In this document: positions 27,562 to 35,334 of the stretch, one piece after another
Layout of the letters: each line of letters opens with the position of its first letter
How positions within the stretch are numbered: the stretch's first letter is position 1
Source of the DNA: Thermohalobaculum sp039180675
GTDB lineage: Bacteria > Pseudomonadota > Alphaproteobacteria > Rhodobacterales > Rhodobacteraceae
Direction: 5' to 3'
Assembly (NCBI GenBank): GCA_039180675.1
Contig: JBCDDC010000011.1
Span: forward strand, 67,155 to 131,154
DNA length: 64,000 nucleotides
Made by a program: the position numbers and the translations under genes
The notes under the pieces: model-generated
What the model was told of the DNA's origin: nothing
Seen by the model: only the letters and a program-made list of their open reading frames with translations
The model's database searches: none

Positions 27562-28471
27562 CGTCCAGCGCTTTCGCCAGGAAGTCGGAGATCTCGGCCA
27601 GCGAGGCCTCCGCCTCCGGGATCCCGGGATAATACTCGAACACATGCCAGAGCCCGTCCCAAAGCCTCAGTTCCACCGGTGCGCCCTGCGCCCGCATCGC
27701 CCGTGACAGCCGGGCACACATGGCCGACAGCAGATCGCGCGTCCCCGTGGTGATCAGCGTCGGTGGCCAGTCCGGCCCGAAATCGCTGTAGATCGGCGAG
27801 ATCTCTGGATCGCGCTTGTCCCGCTCCCCGGCATAGAGCGTGGGCACCCGCTCTGCGAACCGGCCCGTGAGCGTCGGATCGCGTCCCTCGTCCCAGGCGT
27901 CATAGCGATCGTGCATATCCGCGCCGGGTGAGAGCAGCGCCAGGGCGGACGGCATCCGGGCGCCCGCCTTCCTCAGCCGGGCCGTGGCCGCCAGCGCCAG
28001 GTTCCCGCCGGCGCTCTCTCCCGCAATCGCGAACGGCCCTGCCTCCGAGAGGGCATAGGCTACCGCGCTGGCGTCATCGAGACCGGCAGGAAACGGGTGC
28101 TCCGGCGCCAGCCGATAATGCGGCGCGATCACCCGCCGCCCAGTCTTGGCCGCGATCTTGGCCGAGATTGGCAGATCCTCGAGCGGGCCACCCATGACGT
28201 AGGCCCCGCCAAAAAGGTAAAGCACCGGCTCCTTGCCCAGGACTGCGGCAGGCGTAACGGTCTGGCATCGCACCCCGGAAATCTCCTCCTCGCCGAGCGT
28301 CACACCCGTCTCAGCCAATATCCCCGGCGCGGCCGCCTCCGCCTCGGCCAGCCCCTCCGCCCGCCATTGAGGAAACATCTCTGGATCAGGCGCCCGATCA
28401 TCACGGTTCGCCGGATCTTCCAGAAACGCCCGTGCCTCGGCACTCAGCCCCCAGTCGTCCGCTAAGGGCAT
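27551..28471 (-). CDS. Alpha/beta hydrolase, HSL-type esterase
   Basis: The 306-aa protein belongs to the hormone-sensitive-lipase group: the oxyanion loop YLFGGAYVMGG (His of HGGG replaced by Phe), the nucleophile GESAGGNLALA, the acid in TTGTRDLLSAM and the final His in LWHVFEYYPGIPEAE. It is followed by the MmgE/PrpD gene (11-bp overlap). In a carnitine region, hydrolysis of acylcarnitines is conceivable, but this is inference only. Confidence 0.83.
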   Translation of the reverse strand: MPLADDWGLSAEARAFLEDPANRDDRAPDPEMFPQWRAEGLAEAEAAAPGILAETGVTLGEEEISGVRCQTVTPAAVLGKEPVLYLFGGAYVMGGPLEDLPISAKIAAKTGRRVIAPHYRLAPEHPFPAGLDDASAVAYALSEAGPFAIAGESAGGNLALAATARLRKAGARMPSALALLSPGADMHDRYDAWDEGRDPTLTGRFAERVPTLYAGERDKRDPEISPIYSDFGPDWPPTLITTGTRDLLSAMCARLSRAMRAQGAPVELRLWDGLWHVFEYYPGIPEAEASLAEISDFLAKALDDGG

Positions 28472-28511
28472 CTCGCCCTCGCGCTATCTGACCGCGGTAT
28501 TGCGCGAGGTT

Positions 28512-29123
28512 TCATTTATAAGATTTCCCGAGTGCCACGCTCTGCAGGATTTGCCCGTTGTCCGACCAGTATGCGTATATCGCTGTATGCATTGGTGGGA
28601 TCCAATCATCTGAAGCGGGGAACAGAGGGTGTGCACCATCTTCTTCCGGGCGCCAAATGCCTGAGATGATCACCTTTGGCCTCTCGTCATCTCTACGAAA
28701 AACTTGGAGCCCATTGGCTTTAAGCCATGCTTCCGCAAACTCCGCGTTGGCATCTGATGCAAAGAGCCTGAACAGGCACACCTCGACTTCGGCGTCTGAG
28801 CCCATGCTCCTCAAGAGACGCGCATCTTCAAGACCTGGAATTGTTTCGTCGCTCATACAGCTCGAAAGGTCGGGGTAGCTGTACATGGCGAGTTTAGTGC
28901 TGCGATCGAGGTCTTTGACGTTGGCCGGCCGGCCTCTCTCCTGATGATAAATCTCGCTAGGCGTGTAGGAAGGGGGGCTGCCTCGTGATGCTTCTCCGCC
29001 ACTGTCGATTTGATGAATTTGATAGAGCGGCCAAACGAATTGCCCGATCAACCATACCGGGATCATCCAGATGCATACTTTCACAAACTGGTTGGCATAG
29101 CGTTTCAAGGTGAGGCGATTCAT
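28512..29123 (-). CDS. Hypothetical membrane-anchored protein, lower GC
   Basis: The 203-aa protein has one N-terminal transmembrane segment (about 16-36, VKVCIWMIPVWLIGQFVWPLY) and a soluble domain with several cysteines (SCMSDE, VCLFRLF). I do not recognise a family. Base composition is clearly lower in G+C than the flanking genes, suggesting transfer. I use the ATG at 29123; a TTG two codons earlier is possible. It starts 21 bp after the acyl-CoA dehydrogenase stop, so may ride on that transcript. Confidence 0.6.
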   Translation of the reverse strand: MNRLTLKRYANQFVKVCIWMIPVWLIGQFVWPLYQIHQIDSGGEASRGSPPSYTPSEIYHQERGRPANVKDLDRSTKLAMYSYPDLSSCMSDETIPGLEDARLLRSMGSDAEVEVCLFRLFASDANAEFAEAWLKANGLQVFRRDDERPKVIISGIWRPEEDGAHPLFPASDDWIPPMHTAIYAYWSDNGQILQSVALGKSYK

Positions 29124-29144
29124 CAGCAAGGCCGTCTTTCTTTT

Positions 29145-30314
29145 TCAGGCCCCCAGGGGGCGCAGAAGATCGCGGGAGATGATGTGGCGCTGGATCTCCG
29201 ACGTGCCGTCCCAGATTCGCTCGACCCTGGCATCGCGCCAGAAGCGGGCGAGCGGCAGATCATCCATCAGGCCCATGCCGCCGTGGATCTGGATCGCGGC
29301 GTCGGTGACGCGCGCCAGCATCTCCGAGGCATAGAGCTTGGCCGAGGCGATCTCGCGGTTCGCGGGCAGGCCCTGATCCAGCCTCCAGGCAGAGGCGAGG
29401 GTCAGCCAGTCCGCCGCGTCAATTTCGGTAATCATGTCTGCAAGTTGAAACGAGACCCCCTGGAACTTCCCAATCGGCTGACCGAACTGCTTGCGCTCGG
29501 CGGCGTAGTTCAGCGCGTAGTCGAATACCCGCCGCGCCCGGCCCACGCTCATGGTCGCGACCGTAATGCGCGTCGCGTAGAGCCACTCGTTCATCACCTC
29601 GAACCCACCATCGACCTCGCCCAGCACCTGTGCATCCGGCAGGCGGCAATCGTCGAACTCGAGCACCATGTTCTTGTAGCCTTTGTGGCTGACCGAAGTG
29701 TAGCCGTCGCGGATCGTGAACCCCGGTGTGCCGCGGTCGACAAGGAAGGTCGTGATCCGCTTCTTCAGCCCGCGCGGTGTCTCGTCCTCGCCGGTCGCCA
29801 CGAAGACGATGACGAAATCCGCGTGATCGGCGCCCGAGATGAAGTGTTTCGTGCCGTTGATCACCCAATCGGAGTTCGACCCATTCATCCGCCGCGCCGT
29901 GCACTTCATGCCGCGCACGTCCGAGCCCGCGTCCGGCTCGGTCATCGCCAGCGCGTCCATCTTCTCGCCCTTGACGGCGGGCGTCAGATACCGCTCCACC
30001 TGATCGCCCTCGCAGGCCATCAGGATATTCTGCGGGCGCCCGAAGAAGTGGTTGAGCGCCATGGAGCCCCGGCCAAGCTCGCGCTCCACCAGCGCGAATT
30101 CCAGGTGGTTCAGCCCCGCGCCGCCCACGCTTTCCGGGAAATTGCAGGCGTAGAAGCCCAGATCGATTGTCTTCTGCTTAATCGCTTGCGCCACCTCAGG
30201 CCGCACCTCACCGGTGCGCTCGACCTCCTCCTCATGCGGATAGATCTCGTTTTCGACGAAACTGCGCACGGTGGAGACGATCATCTCCTGCTCGTCTGTC
30301 AGGCCAAACTGCAT
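29145..30314 (-). CDS. Acyl-CoA dehydrogenase, possibly acting on gamma-butyrobetainyl-CoA
   Basis: This FAD enzyme introduces an alpha,beta double bond into an acyl-CoA. The 389-aa product has FAD/substrate segments AMTEPDAGSDVRGMKC, KHFISGADHADFVI, RKQFGQPIGKFQGVSFQLADM and QIHGGMGLMDDLPLARFWRDARV, ending IWDGTSEIQRHIISRDLLR. At the place where MCAD-type enzymes have the catalytic Glu (YEGT) it has Asp (WDGT). Lying between caiD and carnitine dehydrogenase, it could make crotonobetainyl-CoA, as CaiA/BbuA-type enzymes are thought to interconvert these compounds; this is inference. Confidence 0.88.
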   Translation of the reverse strand: MQFGLTDEQEMIVSTVRSFVENEIYPHEEEVERTGEVRPEVAQAIKQKTIDLGFYACNFPESVGGAGLNHLEFALVERELGRGSMALNHFFGRPQNILMACEGDQVERYLTPAVKGEKMDALAMTEPDAGSDVRGMKCTARRMNGSNSDWVINGTKHFISGADHADFVIVFVATGEDETPRGLKKRITTFLVDRGTPGFTIRDGYTSVSHKGYKNMVLEFDDCRLPDAQVLGEVDGGFEVMNEWLYATRITVATMSVGRARRVFDYALNYAAERKQFGQPIGKFQGVSFQLADMITEIDAADWLTLASAWRLDQGLPANREIASAKLYASEMLARVTDAAIQIHGGMGLMDDLPLARFWRDARVERIWDGTSEIQRHIISRDLLRPLGA

Positions 30315-30496
30315 GGCGCGGGCTCCTCTGCTGGCTGGGTCGGGTAGGGCAAAAGTTGGCGTCTATCTTCGCCCCCGGACGGCTGTGCGGCAGCTCGCAG
30401 AGTAGCCCGGGTCATAAGATGGTCTCCGCCCTGCCTTCCTTCTGCCACATGACGCGGCGCATGTTCATCCCAGCAAAAAACATGCGGGGTGTGCTC

Positions 30497-30778
30497 ATGA
30501 AGGTGGCAAGACACACAGTTACGGGTCTCTTCCTCGGCGCTTTCCTTGCAGGGACAGCGGCGGCGAAGGTCATCGTTCCTGCAGATGTCAGCGCCGACGA
30601 TTTTGCCGATCTCGATTGCTACGACCTGACTGAGGAGCGCGGCTGGATCACCGAGGCGCTTACCGGCACAGGCGACATGCAGGGCATCGAGTTGACGGAT
30701 GCCGATGTCTCGAAGCTCAAGGGCTATCTGATCGCAATAGATACATCGATGCTGCGCAAACAGTGTAGCGCCGGCTGA
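30497..30778 (+). CDS. Small secreted protein of unknown function
   Basis: The 93-aa product has a signal peptide (MKVARHTVTGLFLGAFLAGTAAA) and an acidic mature part (DVSADDFADLDCYDLTEERGWITEAL...) with two cysteines. The ATG at 30497 begins the signal peptide; upstream in-frame codons look non-coding. A strong terminator follows. I do not recognise the family. Confidence 0.6.
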   Translation: MKVARHTVTGLFLGAFLAGTAAAKVIVPADVSADDFADLDCYDLTEERGWITEALTGTGDMQGIELTDADVSKLKGYLIAIDTSMLRKQCSAG

Positions 30779-30800
30779 ACTCCCTGGGGTTGGGGTGTCA

Positions 30801-30835
30801 GGGCCGCGTGGCGACCGGGGGTCGCGGCGCGGCCC
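30801..30835 (+). terminator. Rho-independent-type terminator after the small secreted protein
   Basis: An 8-bp stem (GGGCCGCG/CGCGGCCC) with a nested GCGACC/GGTCGC stem is followed by TTT, 22 bp after the stop at 30778. Confidence 0.65.
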
Positions 30836-30981
30836 TTTCAGTTCGATCCGGCCAATTGGCCTTTGCATTCTCTCCCCCCAGGCTGATTTCCTCAAACAGC
30901 TAGCCGAACAGACGCCGGGCGCCTGATCCTCTCCAACCGAATGCGCGCTGATTACGCGGCGGGTTTTCCAAGCGCGCAAGG

Positions 30982-31006
30982 AAAACCGGCATTCGCCCCG
31001 GTTTTT
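30982..31006. terminator. Bidirectional terminator between the small secreted protein and the SDR gene
   Basis: AAAACCGG/CCGGTTTT with an 8-nt loop and T-runs on both strands, 28 bp beyond the minus-strand SDR stop. It can also back up the plus-strand terminator at 30801. Confidence 0.7.
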
Positions 31007-31033
31007 CACTGAGGTAAGCAGCCCATGTGGCGA

Positions 31034-31819
31034 TCAGGGCGTGTCCACCGCCGGGCTGTGCGTGTGACCATCGATCGAGATCACCTGGCCTGAGACGAAG
31101 CGCGCCGCCGGGCTCGCGACGAATACCGCCATCTCGGCGATATCGGCACCGGTCACCCATGTTTTCATCGAAGTGCCCGAGGCATAGCTGCGATAGACCT
31201 CTTCCCGACTCAGCCCCTTGGCGACGGCTTCCCGCTCCATCACCGCCTCCATCCGCGGGCCCTCGACCGCACCTGGGCAGAGCGCATTCACCCGGATGCC
31301 GTGCGAGCCCAGCTCCATCGTGAGTGTCTTGGTCAGCCCGATAACGCCCCACTTCGCGGCGCAATAGGGGGCGCGGCGGGGATACCCGTGCAGGCCTGCG
31401 GTCGACGAAGTCAGCAGCATAACCCCGGCGCCCTGCCGTTTCATGATCGGCGCAGCGTGTTTCGCGGACAGAAAGGCACCGTCCAGATTGACCGCGACAC
31501 AGCGCTGCCATTCCGCGAGCGGGATCTCCTCGATCAGCGCGTTCGGCCCCGCGATCCCCGCATTGGCGCAGAGGACGCCCAGACCGCCCCATGCCGCCTC
31601 GATCTCGGCATAGAGCGCCGCAACAGCGCCCTCGTCTGTCACATCGGCAACCGTCCGTCCCCAATGTGCAGGGCAGGTGTCGATCGCGGCCCTGTCCACA
31701 TCGGTGATCCAGACCCGTGCACCAGCCGCATCGAAGGCCTCGGCCATGGCGCGGCCGATCCCGCCAGCCCCCGCAGTGATCAAAACGCTTGTCTCAAAAG
31801 AGGCCATATCCGTCATCAT
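31034..31819 (-). CDS. Short-chain dehydrogenase/reductase
   Basis: The 261-aa NAD(P)-dependent SDR has the cofactor motif TAGAGGIGRAMA, the acidic ITDVDRA after beta-2 that favours NAD, ANAGIAGP, the Ser/Tyr/Lys triad (LLTSSTAGLHGYPRRAPYCAAKWG) and the C-terminal PAARFVSGQVISIDGH. The substrate is unknown. It sits among carnitine-pathway genes but on its own transcript, with a terminator downstream. The start may be the ATG at 31819 or the one at 31816. Confidence 0.88.
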   Translation of the reverse strand: MMTDMASFETSVLITAGAGGIGRAMAEAFDAAGARVWITDVDRAAIDTCPAHWGRTVADVTDEGAVAALYAEIEAAWGGLGVLCANAGIAGPNALIEEIPLAEWQRCVAVNLDGAFLSAKHAAPIMKRQGAGVMLLTSSTAGLHGYPRRAPYCAAKWGVIGLTKTLTMELGSHGIRVNALCPGAVEGPRMEAVMEREAVAKGLSREEVYRSYASGTSMKTWVTGADIAEMAVFVASPAARFVSGQVISIDGHTHSPAVDTP

Positions 31820-31888
31820 TCTGCCCTTTGGCTAAGCGAAACCCGCACCATCAAGACAGTGTCAATCCCGGAATATGGAGGGTGGGGG

Positions 31889-32050
31889 ATGCGCACGTTT
31901 AAGACTCATGTTTATGCGATGATGGGTGCCGTCGCAGTTCTGATTGCTTATCAGTCGCTGGATCAGCGGCCGGTGCAACCGCAAAATAAGATGGTCGCGG
32001 TTGAAGCTCCGGTCACGAACCTTGCCAGCGTCGAGATAGTTTCCGAGTAA
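31889..32050 (+). CDS. Small membrane-anchored protein (53 aa)
   Basis: A 53-aa ORF with one hydrophobic segment (about 8-22, VYAMMGAVAVLIAYQ) after a short basic start, and a Pro/Val-rich tail (VQPQNKMVAVEAPV). GGAGGG lies a few bases before the ATG at 31889. I think it is real because the ribosome site and the helix are well formed, but I cannot name a family. A hairpin (32077-32107) follows. Confidence 0.55.
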   Translation: MRTFKTHVYAMMGAVAVLIAYQSLDQRPVQPQNKMVAVEAPVTNLASVEIVSE

Positions 32051-32076
32051 GTTCCGCATACTTCCGGCAAACGCCA

Positions 32077-32107
32077 CCGGCTCCCGCTTTAAGCGCCAGT
32101 GAGCCGG
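32077..32107 (+). terminator. Hairpin after the 53-aa protein gene
   Basis: CCGGCTC/GAGCCGG, 17-nt loop, 26 bp after the stop at 32050. No T-run, so weak evidence. Confidence 0.3.
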
Positions 32108-32262
32108 GGCGGCCGGGTCCAGTCAAATCAAAGGTCTGAAGTGCCTACGCTCACAAGGCCACCAAGCCCTGCTGTACCAGGGCGCAGTTTTGCGGCGCGT
32201 TCTTGCGGTTGATTTGGCGGTCTCGCCACCGATCGGCCCGGTCCGGTTGAGACCGTTCCAAA

Positions 32263-32445
32263 TCAGATATTCGGTGAGCCGCCGGCTGAGCTTGAGAACG
32301 CCTCTGGCCCGTCCGCGTTGGCAGTCTTGCCCAACCGTGCCGTGAAGCGGATCGGCGCCTGACGGCGATGCCCCGAGGCCGCGCCGGCCTGTGCAGCGTC
32401 CAAGTCATCTTCGCTGAGCATCTCTGGTGTTCTCTGACCGGTCAT
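32263..32445 (-). CDS. Small peptide with double-glycine-like leader, paralog 2 (60 aa)
   Basis: A 60-aa product: leader MTGQRTPEMLSEDDLDAAQAG then a basic core (HRRQAPIRFTARLGKT) and the tail FSSSAGGSPNI. LSEDDLD..QAG resembles the leaders cut and exported by C39-peptidase ABC transporters (GG or AG at the cut). The ATG at 32445 follows TGAGGA; an in-frame ATG at 32463 would add 6 residues. It begins 11 bp after the stop of paralog 1. No transporter or modification gene is seen in the window, so processing is inferred. Confidence 0.65.
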   Translation of the reverse strand: MTGQRTPEMLSEDDLDAAQAGAASGHRRQAPIRFTARLGKTANADGPEAFSSSAGGSPNI

Positions 32446-32455
32446 CGTCGTGTCC

Positions 32456-32641
32456 TCAGACATTGGGCGACCCGCCGGCAGTGCTCGCAAACCGCGCTGC
32501 GCCTTCGTCCACTCCAGAGCCAGTTTTCCCCTTGCGCACCTTCCTGCCCCAGCCCCCTGCCGGGGTCTGGAAAATGGCCCCACCCTGCGGCGTATCGAGG
32601 TCACCATCTGTGAGCGTCTCAGGCTCTTTGGGATCATTCAT
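32456..32641 (-). CDS. Small peptide with double-glycine-like leader, paralog 1 (61 aa)
   Basis: A 61-aa product: leader MNDPKEPETLTDGDLDTPQGG, a Gly/Lys-rich core (GGWGRKVRKGKTGSG) and the tail FASTAGGSPNV. It aligns almost without gaps to the gene just downstream (shared PE.L..(D)DLD..Q.GA, GKT and AGGSPN), so the two are a tandem duplication. A perfect GGAGGAGA ribosome site lies 5 nt before the ATG at 32641. It starts 86 bp after the carnitine dehydrogenase stop. The function is unknown: a bacteriocin- or RiPP-like precursor or a secreted signal peptide are the main ideas. Confidence 0.7.
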   Translation of the reverse strand: MNDPKEPETLTDGDLDTPQGGAIFQTPAGGWGRKVRKGKTGSGVDEGAARFASTAGGSPNV

Positions 32642-32727
32642 CGCACTCTCCTCCGTCGGTTACCCGTTGGATAGGCGATATCGGTCTCTATCGCTGTGCC
32701 ATTCGTCACAGTCCCGACACGGCGCGC

Positions 32728-34197
32728 CTACGCCTTCTGACCGACCGCGCGCCCGGCACCATCCGGCTGGGGCAGACGGACATGGAGCGCCGCGATCTCC
32801 TCCAACTTAGCCGCCACATGCTCCACCGGCAGGCAGGTCGCGCGAGTGTTGAGATCCACATGCAGCAGCATGTGCTCCCCGGTCGCCAGCAACCGCCCGT
32901 CGCCATGGTGGAGTCGGTGGAAGAGATGCATCTTCTTCCCCGCACCTCCAAGCACCTGCGTCTCCACATAAATCGGCTCCAGCGCCGCAACCTCGTCGAG
33001 ATGCCGGATATGCGTCTCCACCGTGAAATAGCTGAGCCCGCCCGCGATATACGCCGCATCCGCCCCGATGATCCGCATGAAGGCATCCGTTGCATCGGCG
33101 AAACACTGCAGATACCGCGCCTCGTTCATGTGATTGTTGTAGTCGGTCCAGTCCGGCGGCACGAGGCGCTCGACCGTGCGGATCGGCTGGTTCAGATCCT
33201 CCGCCGGTTTCACAGCCCCCTGATCGAACAGCGATTTCTCATAGGCCGCCAGCGTCTTGCCCGCGCCCCAGTCATTCACCTTCAGCGCCTGCATGATGGC
33301 GATAAGGTTGTCGTCGCGGATCGCCTCCAGCTCCCGCGGGCCCAGATTGCCCGCCTGCGCGTCGCACTGATCGCCGACCATCTCGACGAAGTCGTCGGTC
33401 AACTCCGGCACATCCATCAGCTTGGTCCAGGGCCATTTCAGGCATGGCCCGAACATCGCCAGCATGCCCCGCATCCCCGCCTCGCCACCCGCGAGATGGA
33501 AGGTCTGCATCGTCCCCATCTGCGCCCATCTGAGCCCCGGGCCGAACCGGATCGCGGCGTCCAGTTCCTCTGCCGTCGCGACCTTGTCCTTCAACAGCCA
33601 CAGCGCCTCTCGCCACAGCGCCTCCTGCAGCCGGTCCGAGAGGAAGCCCTCGATCTCCACCCGGCAATGCAGCGGATGCATCCCGATCGAGGCGTAAAAG
33701 TCCTTGCCCCATTCGATGTGCCGGGAGTCGGTCTTGCTCCCCGCCACGAGCTCGACCAGTGGCAGCAGGTAGACCGGGTTGAACGGGTGCGCGACGATCA
33801 GGCGTTCCGGATGCGCCATCTCCGCCTGCAACTCGGTCGGCATGATGCCGGAGGTGGACGACGCGATGACCCCATCCGTGTTCACCGCCTCCACCTCTGC
33901 ATAAACCCTGCGCTTGATGTCGGTGCGCTCCGGCACCGCCTCGACGATCAGGTCTGCCCCTTCGGCGGCCTCGGCCACGGTCGCCGCTATCGCCCAATCG
34001 GCCTTCTTGGGCCGCGGCGCCATGGTCAGCTTGGCATAAGCCCGTTCGGCATTCTCAAGCACGGCGCCCAGCTTGCGCTCAGCCTCCGGATCCGGGTCGA
34101 ATACCCGGCATTCCACCCCGTTTTCGATCAACCGGGCCAGCCAGCCCCCGCCGATCACGCCTCCGCCTAGGATTGCCGCACGTCTCACATCACGCAT
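32728..34197 (-). CDS. lcdH: L-carnitine dehydrogenase fused to a betainyl-CoA thioesterase-like domain
   Basis: The 489-aa protein has an N-terminal 3-hydroxyacyl-CoA-dehydrogenase-type NAD domain (about 1-310: AILGGGVIGGGWLARL, SSTSGIMPTELQAEM, HPFNPVYLLPLVELV) like L-carnitine 3-dehydrogenase (CdhA), and a C-terminal hotdog thioesterase-like domain (about 335-470: VPPDWTDYNNHMNEARYLQCFADATDAF...GEHMLLHVD) like betainyl-CoA thioesterase CdhB. It would oxidise L-carnitine to 3-dehydrocarnitine and hydrolyse the betainyl-CoA released after CdhC cleavage to glycine betaine. The fused form is known in alphaproteobacteria. Confidence 0.88.
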   Translation of the reverse strand: MRDVRRAAILGGGVIGGGWLARLIENGVECRVFDPDPEAERKLGAVLENAERAYAKLTMAPRPKKADWAIAATVAEAAEGADLIVEAVPERTDIKRRVYAEVEAVNTDGVIASSTSGIMPTELQAEMAHPERLIVAHPFNPVYLLPLVELVAGSKTDSRHIEWGKDFYASIGMHPLHCRVEIEGFLSDRLQEALWREALWLLKDKVATAEELDAAIRFGPGLRWAQMGTMQTFHLAGGEAGMRGMLAMFGPCLKWPWTKLMDVPELTDDFVEMVGDQCDAQAGNLGPRELEAIRDDNLIAIMQALKVNDWGAGKTLAAYEKSLFDQGAVKPAEDLNQPIRTVERLVPPDWTDYNNHMNEARYLQCFADATDAFMRIIGADAAYIAGGLSYFTVETHIRHLDEVAALEPIYVETQVLGGAGKKMHLFHRLHHGDGRLLATGEHMLLHVDLNTRATCLPVEHVAAKLEEIAALHVRLPQPDGAGRAVGQKA

Positions 34198-34209
34198 TCG
34201 AGCGTCCTT

Positions 34210-34578
34210 TCAGTATAGCAACTGGGCAAAGGCGACCCAGAGCACGAGCCCCACCCCAAAGTAGATGGCCGCAACCGGCAACAAGACTCTCGGCATCCGC
34301 GCCCAGAGCCAGCCGCGCGCGCGGCCTGCGATGCGAAACGCCGCTACCCCGGCGCTGCCCGCTGCTGCGGCTCCGCCCATCATCACACTCAGAAGACAGC
34401 CGAGCTGGCGCCATGGGTCGGCACCATCCTGATAAACCGAGGGCCAGTGGATGCAGAGGAAGAAGCTGGCAAGCAGCAGCAGGATAGCGCCGCACCCCGC
34501 TGCGATCAGCATCCGCCAGCTCGACGGGAAGACCGGCAGGAGGATCGCGGCAAAGAGGGGGATGTAGGAGACTGGCAT
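34210..34578 (-). CDS. Small integral membrane protein of unknown function
   Basis: The 122-aa protein has four hydrophobic segments (near 5-20, 25-45, 62-85 and 98-120) joined by short basic loops. I do not recognise a family. The ATG at 34578 (MPVSYIP) starts directly before the first helix. It ends 12 bp before the carnitine dehydrogenase start, so the two are probably co-transcribed, but no functional link can be read from the sequence. Confidence 0.6.
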   Translation of the reverse strand: MPVSYIPLFAAILLPVFPSSWRMLIAAGCGAILLLLASFFLCIHWPSVYQDGADPWRQLGCLLSVMMGGAAAAGSAGVAAFRIAGRARGWLWARMPRVLLPVAAIYFGVGLVLWVAFAQLLY

Positions 34579-34788
34579 CACCCGGTCCCGCCCGGACACG
34601 CTTGGCCCGGATTCAAGGGCGCAGCGCGCGGAGCCGCGCCCTCCGTCCCCCTGAAGGGCGCATTGGCAGCGCTGTCACCTGCTCGGAGGCCCGCCAGGCT
34701 TGCCGGGATAAATGGGGCGGGCCGAACATCCGATGTGCCCGCCCAAGGGAGGGCGCGGCCCTCGATCTGCCTGAAGCGGCCACGTTGC
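34579..34788. repeat. Inverted-repeat-rich intergenic segment
   Basis: These 210 bases contain a GAGGGC-CGC-GCCCTC hairpin near 34757-34771 and a second arm near 34631-34645 complementary to it (AGCCGCGCCCTCC against GGAGGGCGCGGC). They lie beyond the lipocalin stop on the minus strand. The segment may end that transcript or be a degenerate palindromic repeat. No gene is seen. Confidence 0.4.
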
Positions 34789-35334
34789 TCACAGCGGCGC
34801 CTGCGGCGTCAGGTAGAGCTGGGTCGTGTCATAGCCATTCTTCTGGAACACCGCATAGGCGGCCTGAAGCTGTTCGTCGGTCAATTCCGGCTCCCGAGCG
34901 AGGATCCAGCCGTATTCTCCGCTTGGCGCCCCGATCACGGCGACGGAGTAATCCTCGGTCACGCTCAGGATCCAGTAATCCCCAACCGCGAAGGGCAGCC
35001 ACCAGACAAACCCGACCTCCAGCTTGTCATTCTCGGGGCTCGCCGCCGTCGCCCGGCCTTCGGCCACATCCACGGGCCCGTCCAGCGCACCTTCCCGGCA
35101 GGTGTTCTCGACCCTGATCGAGCCGTCCTCGTTGAGCGAATACTCCGCCGTGACCCCGACGCAGCCTTCCTCGAACCGGTTCGGATAACGGGCGATCTCG
35201 TACCAGAGACCCTGGTAGCGGGCCAGATCCACCTGCCCGTGCGTCTCCAGCGGCGCGTCGGTGACGCGGTAGGTCTGCTCGCTGCCGCATGCGGCGAGAA
35301 ACGGCAGCAACAGAATGGCGCGGTTGATCATCAT
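34789..35334 (-). CDS. Lipocalin family lipoprotein (Blc-like)
   Basis: The 181-aa product has a lipoprotein signal (MMINRAILLLPFLAAC, lipobox LAAC) and the bacterial lipocalin signature LARYQGLWYEIARYPNRFEEGC, later YWILSVTEDYSVAVIGAPSGEYGWILAREP. Blc-type proteins sit in the outer membrane and bind lipids or lysophospholipids. The start at 35334 overlaps the upstream membrane-protein stop as ATGA. No Shine-Dalgarno is obvious, so translation may depend on coupling. Confidence 0.87.
   Translation of the reverse strand: MMINRAILLLPFLAACGSEQTYRVTDAPLETHGQVDLARYQGLWYEIARYPNRFEEGCVGVTAEYSLNEDGSIRVENTCREGALDGPVDVAEGRATAASPENDKLEVGFVWWLPFAVGDYWILSVTEDYSVAVIGAPSGEYGWILAREPELTDEQLQAAYAVFQKNGYDTTQLYLTPQAPL

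Noticed and set aside
29010..30347. A 445-codon plus-strand frame opposite the acyl-CoA dehydrogenase
   Set aside because: Shadow of a certain gene; no motif and no start context.
32782..34170. A 462-codon plus-strand frame opposite carnitine dehydrogenase
   Set aside because: Antisense shadow; the minus-strand protein has clear NAD-binding and thioesterase motifs.
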